In this document: positions 44,526 to 53,053 of the stretch, in pieces | Position numbering within the stretch: position 1 is the first letter of the stretch | Layout: the number at the start of each line of letters is the position of its first letter | Origin: Pseudomaricurvus sp. HS19 | Lineage (GTDB): Bacteria > Pseudomonadota > Gammaproteobacteria > Pseudomonadales > Cellvibrionaceae | Direction of reading: 5' to 3' | Assembly: GCF_009857815.1 (NCBI RefSeq) | Contig: NZ_WVVW01000001.1 | Location: forward strand, 1,240,001-1,304,000 | DNA: 64,000 nucleotides | Notes under the pieces: generated by a model | The model's database searches: none | The model's input: the letters and a program-made list of their open reading frames with translations, nothing else | What the model was told of the DNA's origin: nothing | Translations under genes and position numbers: made by a program

Positions 44526-45647
44526 ATGTATAACGTCCTTCACATCTACAGAACTTTCTTTCCGGACACCCAAGGCGGCGCGGAAGAGGTAATCCGTCAG
44601 CTCGCCAATGCCGCCATCAATAGCGGTGAAGCCCGGGTGCGTGTATTGGTGCCCAGCAAGCAGTGCCGAAACGTCGAGAAGATCACCTTCGAGAATATTG
44701 AAGTCATCCGTGTACCGGAACTCTTTGAGATCGCGTCCTGCAATGTTTACCGCGGTGGCTTCAGGGAACTGTGGAATCAGGTGAAATGGGCGGACATCGT
44801 CCACTACCACTTCCCCTGGCCCTTTCAGGATCTGCTGCACTTTGCCTTTGTGGCACCGCAGAAGAAGAAGACCGTGGTCACCTACCACTCCGACATTGTC
44901 CGGCAAAAACTGCTGGGGGCACTCTACTCCCCTTTACAGAACCTGTTCCTGAAATCGGTGGACCGTATCGTAGCCACCTCCCCCAACTACCTGGAATCCA
45001 GCCCGGTACTGCAGAAATTCAAGCATAAAGTGGATGTGGTGCCGCTGGGGCTGGATGAGGCCACCATGGCACAGCCCACTCCGGAAGCTACTGCCTGGGT
45101 GGAAAAGCAGTTTCCCCAGCCGTTTTTCTTCTTTATTGGCGTACTGCGGTATTACAAGGGCTTGCACTTCCTGATAGAAGCGGCCGCCCAAACCGGACTG
45201 GAAGTGGTCATTGCAGGTGATGGCCCGGAGCGTGAGAATCTACTGGCTCTCAAACAACAACTTAAAGCCGACAACGTTCATATCATTGGACGCGTTACCG
45301 ATGAACAGAAAGCGGCCTTATTTATGGCCTGCAGGGCGTTTGTACTGCCCTCTCATGTACGTTCTGAAGCCTTTGGCGTGGTTCTTCTGGAGGCTATGTA
45401 CTATGGCAAGGCGATGATTACTACCAACCTGGATACAGGAGTATCGTTTGCCAACTCGCACAATGAAACAGGCCTGAAAGTAAGTCCAGCCACGTCGTCT
45501 GAGCTGGGCACGGCGATGCAGGAACTTTCAACCGACCAAATACTAGCCAAATCGATGGGGAAGGCTGCACGACGAAGATACGAAAACCTGTTTACTATGA
45601 GCCTATTTAGTCATAGCCACTTAGAAATATATGGGCAGCTGCGCTAG
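44526..45647 (+). CDS. Glycosyltransferase family 4
   Basis: This 373-residue GT-B enzyme has an N-terminal acceptor domain (YRTFFPDTQGGAEEVIRQLA) and a C-terminal GT4 donor domain with PFFFFIGVLRYYKGLHFLI, then SEAFGVVLLEAMYYGKAMI, which holds the EX7E motif. It would add one sugar from a nucleotide donor to a lipid-linked glycan. Its GC content is nearer the core than that of the following genes, so it may predate the acquired section. Donor and acceptor unknown. Confidence 0.9.
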   Translation: MYNVLHIYRTFFPDTQGGAEEVIRQLANAAINSGEARVRVLVPSKQCRNVEKITFENIEVIRVPELFEIASCNVYRGGFRELWNQVKWADIVHYHFPWPFQDLLHFAFVAPQKKKTVVTYHSDIVRQKLLGALYSPLQNLFLKSVDRIVATSPNYLESSPVLQKFKHKVDVVPLGLDEATMAQPTPEATAWVEKQFPQPFFFFIGVLRYYKGLHFLIEAAAQTGLEVVIAGDGPERENLLALKQQLKADNVHIIGRVTDEQKAALFMACRAFVLPSHVRSEAFGVVLLEAMYYGKAMITTNLDTGVSFANSHNETGLKVSPATSSELGTAMQELSTDQILAKSMGKAARRRYENLFTMSLFSHSHLEIYGQLR

Positions 45648-45698
45648 AAATAGCCACACACTCCACCCCTGCAATCAAAAAAGCGAAAGGATAAAACG

Positions 45699-46250
45699 TT
45701 GGCAAAGCTTATTATTATGCGGCACGCAGAAGCGTTCAACCAGAAACTACATGTATTATCAGGCGATTCTGAGTTTCCGTTAACCGCAAAGGGGATCGAA
45801 CAAGCGCAGAGACTACCGGTCGAGTACGCTGATTTAATATCTGGAATCAGCAAAATATACTGCTCTAACGTCGGTCGATGCCTACAAACTATTCAACCCA
45901 TGTTAAAATTACACCCAGAAAAAGAGCTCATTGAAGAGCAAAGTCTTAGAGAGATAAACGTTGGCACCCTTTACTGCCAGGATTACGACTCTATCATTGG
46001 GCAAGAAGCATATTCCGACTTCGGCTATAGCTCCGGTGCTGCGTTTCCTTCTGGCGAAGACTTTTCACGCTTTAGCGAACGCGTACTAAACTTTTACCAC
46101 AACATCAAAAACTCTCAAGAAGACTGTCTTCTGGTAAGCCACTCCGGAGTTCTGAATATTATTTTACATCACTATTACTCTATAGACTTCAAACAATTTC
46201 CTTTCTTCAACATCAAAAATGCATACCCCTATTCCCTCGAGTACAAATGA
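45699..46250 (+). CDS. Histidine phosphatase family protein in the glycan locus
   Basis: This 183-residue protein begins IIMRHAEAFNQ, with the phosphoacceptor histidine. Further conserved parts are CSNVGRCLQTIQPM and LLVSHSGVLNIIL, which carries the second histidine. A TTG start at 45699 is supported by AAAGGAT 8 bases upstream. Its stop overlaps the next ATG (ATGA). It belongs to the phosphoglycerate-mutase/SixA/alpha-ribazole phosphatase superfamily. In this locus it could dephosphorylate a sugar phosphate or intermediate. Exact role unknown. Confidence 0.85.
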   Translation: MAKLIIMRHAEAFNQKLHVLSGDSEFPLTAKGIEQAQRLPVEYADLISGISKIYCSNVGRCLQTIQPMLKLHPEKELIEEQSLREINVGTLYCQDYDSIIGQEAYSDFGYSSGAAFPSGEDFSRFSERVLNFYHNIKNSQEDCLLVSHSGVLNIILHHYYSIDFKQFPFFNIKNAYPYSLEYK

Positions 46251-47290
46251 AAATACTTTTTTATCTGCACAACTATCAGATTAACGGCTCGAACATGGCC
46301 GCCCTTAACTTTATGCTGGGAATACGGAGTCAAAGCAATTACACATTTTCGGCCTCTGCCAAAGAGCGGGGCCCAATGCAAAACCTCTTCAACTCATATA
46401 AAATTACTAATTTTGTAGAGGAACCATGCACTGAAACCGCACTGCAACATGATCAAATTATCGTAAACTCACTTATTCGGTTTGATGCTATATCATTTGT
46501 TTGCGCGCAAAAAATACCTTTTCTCCAGTTCGTACACGAAGACTGGGCACCATCGGATTTCATAGGCGGCATACATCCAGATTGGGGGTGGTACTTACCG
46601 ATCTGGGAGGACCTTCAGGATAATATTGGCCAAGCTAAAAGCATTGTTTTTCCAGCAAAATACTTAGCATCACACTATTCTTCCTACAACACCTCTGTCA
46701 TATATAACCCGGTCAATGGCGAAAGCTTAACGGGAATAAAGAGAATGGAAACCCACAGTAAAAAGCTGGACATAATCAATATCGGAACAATAAACCGCCG
46801 AAAAAACCAAGGAATGATCATTGATTATTGCGTGAACAGTAATGACGTCGAATCCGCAAGATTTTTTGGACTTAGAACCATAAGAGACCATGAAACTGAA
46901 TATGCCCAAAATCTGATGAAAAAAGCAGCATCAAATCCACACTGCAGATTTGAATTTAACGAGACTCACTTTCCCCTATCTTTTAAGTTCTCCGATAAAA
47001 CCATTTTCGCACTCACCTCAATTGGAGAGGTCCTTCCCTGTACGATCCAAGAAATGATGCACATCGGCATCCCGGTTGTAGCGCCTGCAATGTTCGGCAT
47101 CCCTGAAATAATCAACCCAGAAAAGACGGGAATGCTCTACACACCCAACGACATGTCTTCCTTGAGCAACGCAATCAACTTGGCCTACTCCAGAAGAAGC
47201 AGTATCTCTAAGGCCGCAAAAGCTTTTTCTGAAGAAAACTTTAGCCTAAACCGACAATCTAAAAAGCTATTGGACTTACTGGAAATCTGA
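46247..47290 (+). CDS. Glycosyltransferase (GT-B, family 4-like)
   Basis: This 347-residue protein has a C-terminal GT4-like donor domain, with IINIGTINRRKNQGMIIDY, then SIGEVLPCTIQEMMHIGIPVV where the acidic pair is found, and an N-terminal part that is more divergent. Its ATG overlaps the previous stop and its TGA overlaps the next ATG (TGATG), so this run of genes is translationally coupled. It probably adds one residue to the glycan. Composition is AT-rich. Confidence 0.85.
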   Translation: MKILFYLHNYQINGSNMAALNFMLGIRSQSNYTFSASAKERGPMQNLFNSYKITNFVEEPCTETALQHDQIIVNSLIRFDAISFVCAQKIPFLQFVHEDWAPSDFIGGIHPDWGWYLPIWEDLQDNIGQAKSIVFPAKYLASHYSSYNTSVIYNPVNGESLTGIKRMETHSKKLDIINIGTINRRKNQGMIIDYCVNSNDVESARFFGLRTIRDHETEYAQNLMKKAASNPHCRFEFNETHFPLSFKFSDKTIFALTSIGEVLPCTIQEMMHIGIPVVAPAMFGIPEIINPEKTGMLYTPNDMSSLSNAINLAYSRRSSISKAAKAFSEENFSLNRQSKKLLDLLEI

Positions 47291-48084
47291 TGATGTACTC
47301 TGTAGTGATCCCCTACTTCAACCATGGCTTATATCTACCAGAACTACTCCATTGCCTCGAAAATCAATTCAGGCACATAGGTGAAATAATTTTTGTTGAT
47401 GACGGCTCAACGACCGGGGACCTGTACACACGACTAAAAAACTACAAAGGCCCTGTCAAGTCAAAGATTGAGTACATTCACAAAATCAACGGCGGTACAC
47501 ATAGCGCTTTAAACCTTGGTATCGTGCGTGCTAGTCATGAACACATAGCGATCCTAAACTCTGACGACCTTTTTGACGCGTACAGACTCGAACGATGTGA
47601 TGACTTACTACATGATCATCAAGCTGACCTAATCTTTGGGAAAGTTACCTTCATCGATACCAATGGAGGCGCATACCCCGCCCCAATGCGGCATGAATGG
47701 TACAACATTGGATTGAACGCGGTTTCCAACTATGAATTTTTTCCCGCTTTACTTATTCAAGAAAACATAGCTGTAACCACATCCAACTTCACATTCAAAC
47801 GGTCACTATTCAATACTCTTGGCGGATTTAGGCCGTTCAGGTATGCAAACGATTTGGACTTTCTGATAAGGGCGACACTGAATTCCCCCTACCACTTTGA
47901 CCAAGAAGAGGTTCATACAAACTACAGGCTACATGATAGCAACACAATATCCGAGAGCGCCGACCTGACCACTCACGAAGTATCTTGTATTGCTCGTGAC
48001 CTACGAAGCCAATTTCACGAAAAAGGCTCTAGTGTATACCGCGAATACCTGAAGGCTTGTGAAATCCGAGGCCTGAATGTCTAA
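47290..48084 (+). CDS. Glycosyltransferase family 2
   Basis: This 264-residue GT-A enzyme has the N-terminal fold VVIPYFNHGLYLPELLHCL, nucleotide-binding VDDGSTTG and the metal-binding acidic motif LNSDDLFD. It lacks transmembrane segments, so it is a cytoplasmic sugar transferase. Overlaps on both sides place it in the rightward coupled operon. Two consecutive ATGs occur at 47290 and 47293; either could be used. Confidence 0.9.
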   Translation: MMYSVVIPYFNHGLYLPELLHCLENQFRHIGEIIFVDDGSTTGDLYTRLKNYKGPVKSKIEYIHKINGGTHSALNLGIVRASHEHIAILNSDDLFDAYRLERCDDLLHDHQADLIFGKVTFIDTNGGAYPAPMRHEWYNIGLNAVSNYEFFPALLIQENIAVTTSNFTFKRSLFNTLGGFRPFRYANDLDFLIRATLNSPYHFDQEEVHTNYRLHDSNTISESADLTTHEVSCIARDLRSQFHEKGSSVYREYLKACEIRGLNV

Positions 48085-48952
48085 GAAAGTACACATCATT
48101 GGATCAAACGGTTACGTTGGAAAGGCAATTTTTTCTGAGCTGTCAAAAACTGAGTCGATACATACGACAGGGTTTAGCAGAAGACTGATAGATAATTCAT
48201 GCCACCCGATAGAATCGGCGAAAGATTATGCCAGTTATCTAACCAAAGAAAAGCCGGACTTTTTGATCCTGGCAACCGGGAGCCCGTCGGTTGACGCCTC
48301 ACAGATTGACCCTGACACGAGCTTAAGCACCAACTTTATCGAACCAAGTACATACTTAAACGCACTGCTGGAATTATCACCAAACACCATCCCGGTTCTT
48401 ATTTCTAGTATTTATGTATTTTCACCACAAAACAATAACCCTTTAAAAAGCACTTTCGATGAACTCTCACCTCCAAATCCTTCAAGCGTTTATGGTCAAC
48501 ACAAACTCCTATTGGAAGACTATACCATTGATAATTTTGAAAACTTTCTAATTCTTCGGCTTCCTTTTCTTCTTGGCAATCAACACTCCAAAAGCGACTT
48601 TATAAATACGGTTGTTAATTCTTCAAGTATTCTTGATAAACTCGAGATATCAGATACCGGACGAAGGTTTCCTACAGATGTAGTGTGGACTGCAAAAAAA
48701 ATCAAACAGCTTATTGAGCAGCAGGTTACCGGAATAAGACACCTTTCGGGATCAACAGCGATGACCAAATATGCCTTGGCCTGCAAAATCCTAGAAGAAC
48801 TAGGAAACGCGCCGCAGAGAGAGATATCCATCGGAACAACGAATGAGTCCTGGAAACGGCCAGACTATCTACAGCTTAGGTCACACTACATTTCAGAGGA
48901 GCGAGACTCATTCGATCTAAGGAAAATCCTTATTCGCTATGGCCTAATATAG
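48077..48952 (+). CDS. NAD-dependent epimerase/reductase, RmlD-like
   Basis: This 291-residue extended SDR begins KKVHIIGSNGYVGKAI with the cofactor glycine motif, and has SSIYVFSP and YGQHK as catalytic serine and Tyr/Lys. The order of motifs, with a WKRPDYLQL tail, is like dTDP-4-dehydrorhamnose reductase and related sugar-nucleotide reductases, but the similarity is not close enough to name the product. It overlaps the glycosyltransferase by 8 bases and ends the rightward operon. A convergent gene begins on the other side. Confidence 0.83.
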   Translation: MSKKVHIIGSNGYVGKAIFSELSKTESIHTTGFSRRLIDNSCHPIESAKDYASYLTKEKPDFLILATGSPSVDASQIDPDTSLSTNFIEPSTYLNALLELSPNTIPVLISSIYVFSPQNNNPLKSTFDELSPPNPSSVYGQHKLLLEDYTIDNFENFLILRLPFLLGNQHSKSDFINTVVNSSSILDKLEISDTGRRFPTDVVWTAKKIKQLIEQQVTGIRHLSGSTAMTKYALACKILEELGNAPQREISIGTTNESWKRPDYLQLRSHYISEERDSFDLRKILIRYGLI

Positions 48953-49085
48953 GCATTACAGGTAACTCTAAGCACTGGGTGACTTTTCTGAGCTCCTCCC
49001 CAACATTAGTCACAGACATAAATGCAATGCCACATACAGAAAATCCTCTTTCTGAACGGTCGGCCTAAAACGTCCGCATCGTCTC

Positions 49086-49826
49086 CTAAAAAACTTTTGA
49101 ATAACCACTTTGATAGTCACGAATCATCTTGGCCTCGCGCATGAATTCAGCGTTAAGAATGAGAACAGTTTCGTGAAGCATGGAACGAACATCCCTACAA
49201 AATAGCGTGAAGGCATCAATCATCGCGCCACCGCCCCAATTCACACACTCCTGAAAAACAACATGTCCCCCAGAATTTTTTACCAACTCTGCATAGTTAT
49301 ATGCACTTACGTCTTCACCTCTATCATGCTTGTTATCCGTCCCAGCACCTGAGTCAGCCCAGTTTGAATGATGGATGAATGCAACACCATTTTGGCTAAG
49401 CTTGGATAGAATCTGAGGAACATAAGTTTGGTGCACGTCCATATTTACATGCACAAGGGAATCAAATGAAAATACAAAGTCGAAACTGCCATCCTCGACG
49501 CAATCAAGTGATAATCCGTCGTTGACGTGAAAGTCTACTCCCTCAATGCTTGAAAAGCGTTGCTTACAGAATTCAACACATTCCGCAGAGAGGTCGACTC
49601 CTTTGTATAACCCATAGCAATATTCCAGCAGGTAACGGCTAAACTTCCCATACCCAGGCGCTATTTCCAAAATATTTCTAAAAGGAAGAAAGCGATGCAA
49701 CCTTGGATAAAGACTGCCAAACCATTGAGCCTCACTCCCACCCCAGCTTTTGCTCCACTCCTCCCCGTACTCACTCCATGTATAGCCCCCGTCCCACCAT
49801 GCTTTATTCCACCCTAAATCTGGCAT
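49086..49826 (-). CDS. Class I SAM-dependent methyltransferase
   Basis: This 246-residue enzyme has the SAM-binding motif I (ILEIAPGYGKFSRYLL), acidic KGVDLSAECVEFC, and DFVFSFDSLVHV, which together define a class I fold. The Trp-rich N-terminus (GWNKAWWDGGYTWSEYGEEW) is unusual. In a glycan locus it probably methylates a sugar hydroxyl. It is the last gene of a leftward group; the gap to the phosphoribosyltransferase upstream is 168 bases. Confidence 0.88.
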   Translation of the reverse strand: MPDLGWNKAWWDGGYTWSEYGEEWSKSWGGSEAQWFGSLYPRLHRFLPFRNILEIAPGYGKFSRYLLEYCYGLYKGVDLSAECVEFCKQRFSSIEGVDFHVNDGLSLDCVEDGSFDFVFSFDSLVHVNMDVHQTYVPQILSKLSQNGVAFIHHSNWADSGAGTDNKHDRGEDVSAYNYAELVKNSGGHVVFQECVNWGGGAMIDAFTLFCRDVRSMLHETVLILNAEFMREAKMIRDYQSGYSKVF

Positions 49827-49994
49827 ACCGACTCCTTTAGTGTTCTACGCCAAATTGACTTGATGCGAGGCTTCTGCCAACCCCTACCCGTTCGTGTTAG
49901 GATACATAATTTCAGTAAGCACAAGATAAAAGGTTGACTCCAGTGAGAAATTCTTTTTGATTCAATCGAAAAAGTAATCGGCCCGTCAGAGACC

Positions 49995-50666
49995 CTAACA
50001 ATCTTGATGCTCTTGAGAAAAGCAAAGAGTACATCGTCTTTCTGAATCAACTATTTTTGAAAACTTCCTCGATGACAGGAATACAATATCATCACATCCC
50101 AGTTCGGCTTTTAATTCAGACATTTTTCTATCGACATCACCTGAATTGACACCAGGATCCAATCTTCGATCCACATCCCTGATAACACGTAGAGGGCAAT
50201 AATTTATCATTGGCGGAGAAGCAAAGGCGAATGAGTAGCTCTTTATTTTGTTCTCCTGTGCCCAAGAAGATATCGCTGTTGTTGTAGTTCCGCTTATCAA
50301 AGCCTCATCGACAAAGAGTATTTTCTCATGAGAGATCTCATGCTCAACACGTGACAAAAATCGTTCATAGTACAAACTTCTTTCTCCCGTAGCCATCCCC
50401 AGAGTTCTTGAAACTTTTTGCCTTCGAAATATATCAAGATACTTGAGCCCCAGCGCTTCGGCCATAACAGACGCGTACTGTATTCCTGTATTTGGAATTG
50501 GAACAACGCATTGATACTCAATACCACGCTTTACAATCTCCTGGGCAAGCGCTAGCGAAAGATCACGCCTGTATTCCTCAACAGAAATTGAATCGACAAC
50601 ATGTTCCTTACTATATGTGTATATAAGATTAAAAGAACATTTATCTGGGGTAATCTCATACATCAT
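49995..50666 (-). CDS. PurF-like phosphoribosyltransferase without the glutaminase domain
   Basis: This 223-residue protein resembles the phosphoribosyltransferase half of PurF. VVPIPNTGIQYASVMAEALG matches the PurF core, ILFVDEALISGTTTTAI is the PRPP loop with Glu and Ala where PurF has Asp and Ser (VDDSIVRGTT), and FAFASPPMINYCPLRVI resembles the SPP motif. The N-terminal glutaminase half is missing. It is not a normal purine gene given its place in a glycan locus. It may transfer a ribosyl-phosphate or couple with a separate amidotransferase. It overlaps the upstream gene by 4 bases. Confidence 0.75.
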   Translation of the reverse strand: MMYEITPDKCSFNLIYTYSKEHVVDSISVEEYRRDLSLALAQEIVKRGIEYQCVVPIPNTGIQYASVMAEALGLKYLDIFRRQKVSRTLGMATGERSLYYERFLSRVEHEISHEKILFVDEALISGTTTTAISSWAQENKIKSYSFAFASPPMINYCPLRVIRDVDRRLDPGVNSGDVDRKMSELKAELGCDDIVFLSSRKFSKIVDSERRCTLCFSQEHQDC

Positions 50667-51550
50667 AAAATATTCAACACCATACGTTTTGCAACAAAAT
50701 CACCATGAAATGGAGATAATTGTTGCGGTCGCTTAACTTTTAATACTGAAAAGTTCGTGGAAAAATTCGCAATCAGACAAAGTTCTTTCAACTCTGAAAG
50801 CACAGGATTCTCTTTATGCAGGATAACCGCCCCTCCAAGCCAAAGCTTCTCCAGCAGAGATGAAGTTATCCGGAGATTGGGTTCATATAGATACTTCGAA
50901 CTCTTAAGACTGGAGTACCAATCTGAAGATCCATGTGAAAGCCGTCTGCCAATGTCACACAGTGACAAATCCCTGCCAAGCAATTCATCCCAGCGCTTTA
51001 GTTCAGCATTAGAAAAAATCGTAGCCCTTGAATCCAACTCATGTAACAACAACTTAATATTCTGTGATCGTTCCGGCTCCGCCATGACCAACAATTGAAT
51101 GTCCATATCATGACGCTCAACAGGCTCATCCTCCTCGCCCAAGTATTCAAATGGATAAATAAACCATTGGCACCCAGAGATCACCGCCTGCCCACCAAAA
51201 ATAGCAGTCAAACTACTATCCTCTTCCCGACTGCGCGAATAAAAATAAATCTGAGTGCTCTTGATAGACTTCAGTTCGTCGACCGGAAAATTGCAAAAAT
51301 CATCTAGAAAAGGAATTACTATACTTTTCGAGCCCTCAGGCAGGGACCGCAAAAATGACACTACCTCAGGGGTACAGGTAAAGAAAATAAACAGGTCGTA
51401 ATCAACTACACTAGAAGACTCAAAGCTCAGTACATCTGTTTTATATCCGGCGAGCCTAAAACCATGAAGTAAAGCCCGGGCTTCAATTTCCCCACTACCC
51501 GGATTAACTATACTTCTACTAGGATGAACAAAAAGAACCCTACCCTTCAC
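50663..51550 (-). CDS. Probable glycosyltransferase-like protein, GT-B fold
   Basis: This 295-residue protein is not clearly recognised. It has a GT-B-like layout: GRVLFVHPSRSIVNPGSGEI and ALLHGFRLAGYKTDVLSF at the N-terminus, then LLVMAEPERSQNIKLLLHEL and SLLEKLWLGGAVILHKEN near the C-terminus, in the position where GT4 enzymes have an acidic nucleotide-binding motif. No EX7E pair is clear. It begins the leftward group and is overlapped by the phosphoribosyltransferase gene. It could be a sugar transferase or a nucleotide-sugar-binding protein. Confidence 0.55.
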   Translation of the reverse strand: MKGRVLFVHPSRSIVNPGSGEIEARALLHGFRLAGYKTDVLSFESSSVVDYDLFIFFTCTPEVVSFLRSLPEGSKSIVIPFLDDFCNFPVDELKSIKSTQIYFYSRSREEDSSLTAIFGGQAVISGCQWFIYPFEYLGEEDEPVERHDMDIQLLVMAEPERSQNIKLLLHELDSRATIFSNAELKRWDELLGRDLSLCDIGRRLSHGSSDWYSSLKSSKYLYEPNLRITSSLLEKLWLGGAVILHKENPVLSELKELCLIANFSTNFSVLKVKRPQQLSPFHGDFVAKRMVLNIL

Positions 51551-51613
51551 AAAACCTCCGGATTAACGACCCCATACTCCCTTGCAAGTCAGCGAATAAT
51601 CTAAACAGCACAT

Positions 51614-51645
51614 CCGCCTCCCCCGAATTGAAGCTTGGGGGGCGG
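51614..51645. other. GC-rich stem-loop in an AT-rich divergent gap
   Basis: CCGCCTCCCCC (51614-51624) and GGGGGGCGG (51637-51645) can pair around a loop of 12 bases. It lies in the 51551-51788 gap between divergent genes. A related GGGGGGCGAAC occurs near 51704. It is too far from any stop codon to be a normal terminator, so it may be a leader or transcript structure. Confidence 0.35.
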
Positions 51646-51788
51646 CTTCATTATATACCCAACCAAATTACGCATATGAATGTGCATCGTCTCCAAGTTT
51701 TGGGGGGCGAACAATATCCGTAGTTGTTGGTAGCAAATCATGGAGCTGATAAAATAGCAAAAATTCTGACCTGACCGCCAGCGCACTC

Positions 51789-52502
51789 ATGAAAATTGAA
51801 TCGTCAACTACCAAGCAAGCTGTAACAATCAAAATCTACCAGACTTATTATCTCAATGAACATCAAGATTTTCTTGACCCTAAATTCCACCCGCTTGATG
51901 TCTCAAACAACCCTAAAAATGAACATTACGAAATCGAGTACCTTAAATCTTTCTTTCTAAGCCAGGAATTCCTGACCGCTGATTATCTGGGGCTGGTTTC
52001 CTGGAAGCTAGCTGACAAAACTCGCCTGACTGCCAACGAGATATTTCAGTTTGTTCAAAACTCGCCAGGAAAAGACCTCTACATATTTTCAAAGTACCCC
52101 CATATAGCAAAGCAGGATTTTAATGTATGGACCCATGGCGAACAACGACACCCCGGGATCTGTGCCCTTGCAGATAATCTGTTTGAAAAAGCCGCTCTTC
52201 CCTTTAGGACATCCACAACTGGACGCAATGATATAGACTCACTTTCCTGGTGTAATTTTTGGGTCGGGAACGCCAAGTTTTGGTCATATTACGGCGAAGT
52301 ACTTATTAAATTACTCAAGACCATTGATCACATGCCTGAAGATGAAAGGCAAAAGTATTATGATTCAACACTTCACTATGGGGAGTATAAAACTCCAATG
52401 TTTCCGTTCATCTTCGAAAGGTTGATCTCAACGATATTGAAGCACAACCCAAACTTTAGTCATATAACTTTCCTTCAAGCTAATTGCGATATACTTAAGT
52501 AA
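51789..52502 (+). CDS. Conserved-looking hypothetical protein in the glycan locus
   Basis: This 237-residue protein has patterns that recur in glycan-cluster proteins: YLGLVSWKLADKT, NVWTHGEQRHPGICALADNL and CNFWVGNAKFWSYYG. There is no transmembrane segment or signal. I do not assign a family; the tryptophan-rich motifs with acidic residues are compatible with a sugar transferase or binding domain. It is an isolated rightward gene between two leftward groups, and no terminator is obvious after it. Confidence 0.55.
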   Translation: MKIESSTTKQAVTIKIYQTYYLNEHQDFLDPKFHPLDVSNNPKNEHYEIEYLKSFFLSQEFLTADYLGLVSWKLADKTRLTANEIFQFVQNSPGKDLYIFSKYPHIAKQDFNVWTHGEQRHPGICALADNLFEKAALPFRTSTTGRNDIDSLSWCNFWVGNAKFWSYYGEVLIKLLKTIDHMPEDERQKYYDSTLHYGEYKTPMFPFIFERLISTILKHNPNFSHITFLQANCDILK

Positions 52503-52651
52503 TAGGTCCTGAAAATCCAAAAGAAATATCACTCACTTTGCAGCGGTAAACTAATTCTGGACAGTGATATAGGGCTTTCTTCTTGCACTGCTGGTGGCAA
52601 TCAATTGTAAAACTTCCCCGTTCTCGAAAGATCGACAGGAATTGTTAATTT

Positions 52652-52981
52652 TTACATTTTGACAACGACAACACTCTGCCCCATGAAAGCCAGAAAATCT
52701 ATACTCTTAAGCATCTCGTAGTCGTCACTATTCAATTTGTAAATTTCTTCAATCTTATCACGATCATGATCTCGAATTACTCCCTCTCTCTTAAAAGACA
52801 ATCGATCAATTTCGCCAAGCTCATTGTGTACACAGCGACCAGCCTTATTAGTATTAAATTTTGTACCTATCAGGTCCAACTTTATGTAGTCATTAAAAAA
52901 TGTCATCGCCAGTAAAATCCTTTTTATAGAACATGAACTCCAAGAAATCCCTTCAGACAAATACCTAAAAACTGCAATCAA
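52652..52981 (-). CDS. Small ORF, possible C-terminal remnant of a sulfotransferase-like protein
   Basis: This 109-residue frame resembles the end of a larger enzyme: after KLDLIGTKFNTNKAG, the RDHDRDKIEEIYKLNSDDYE segment is like the helix close to the C-terminus of sulfotransferase-family proteins. The amino-terminal catalytic portion, with the PAPS-binding loop, is absent, and the preceding gene begins only 73 bases upstream. Either it is a short independent protein or a decayed gene. I favour decay, with low confidence. Confidence 0.35.
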   Translation of the reverse strand: MIAVFRYLSEGISWSSCSIKRILLAMTFFNDYIKLDLIGTKFNTNKAGRCVHNELGEIDRLSFKREGVIRDHDRDKIEEIYKLNSDDYEMLKSIDFLAFMGQSVVVVKM

Positions 52982-52992
52982 GATCTTATTAC

Positions 52993-53022
52993 TTGAGGCC
53001 TAACGATGCAGTTAGGTCTCAA
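52993..53022. other. Stem-loop downstream of the NeuA-HAD gene
   Basis: TTGAGGCCTAAC (52993-53004) and GTTAGGTCTCAA (53011-53022) form a 12-base inverted repeat with a single mismatch around GATGCA. It is 32 bases past the stop of the leftward gene at 53054, so it may end that operon's transcript. There is no strong U tract on either strand. Confidence 0.4.
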
Positions 53023-53053
53023 ATAAACCAAGCTTATGTATTAGATCCTTTAG

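Noticed and set aside
49814-50050. Small minus-strand ORF between the phosphoribosyltransferase and methyltransferase genes
   Set aside because: It starts with TTG, has no ribosome-binding site and overlaps both neighbours; it probably reflects lack of stop codons only.
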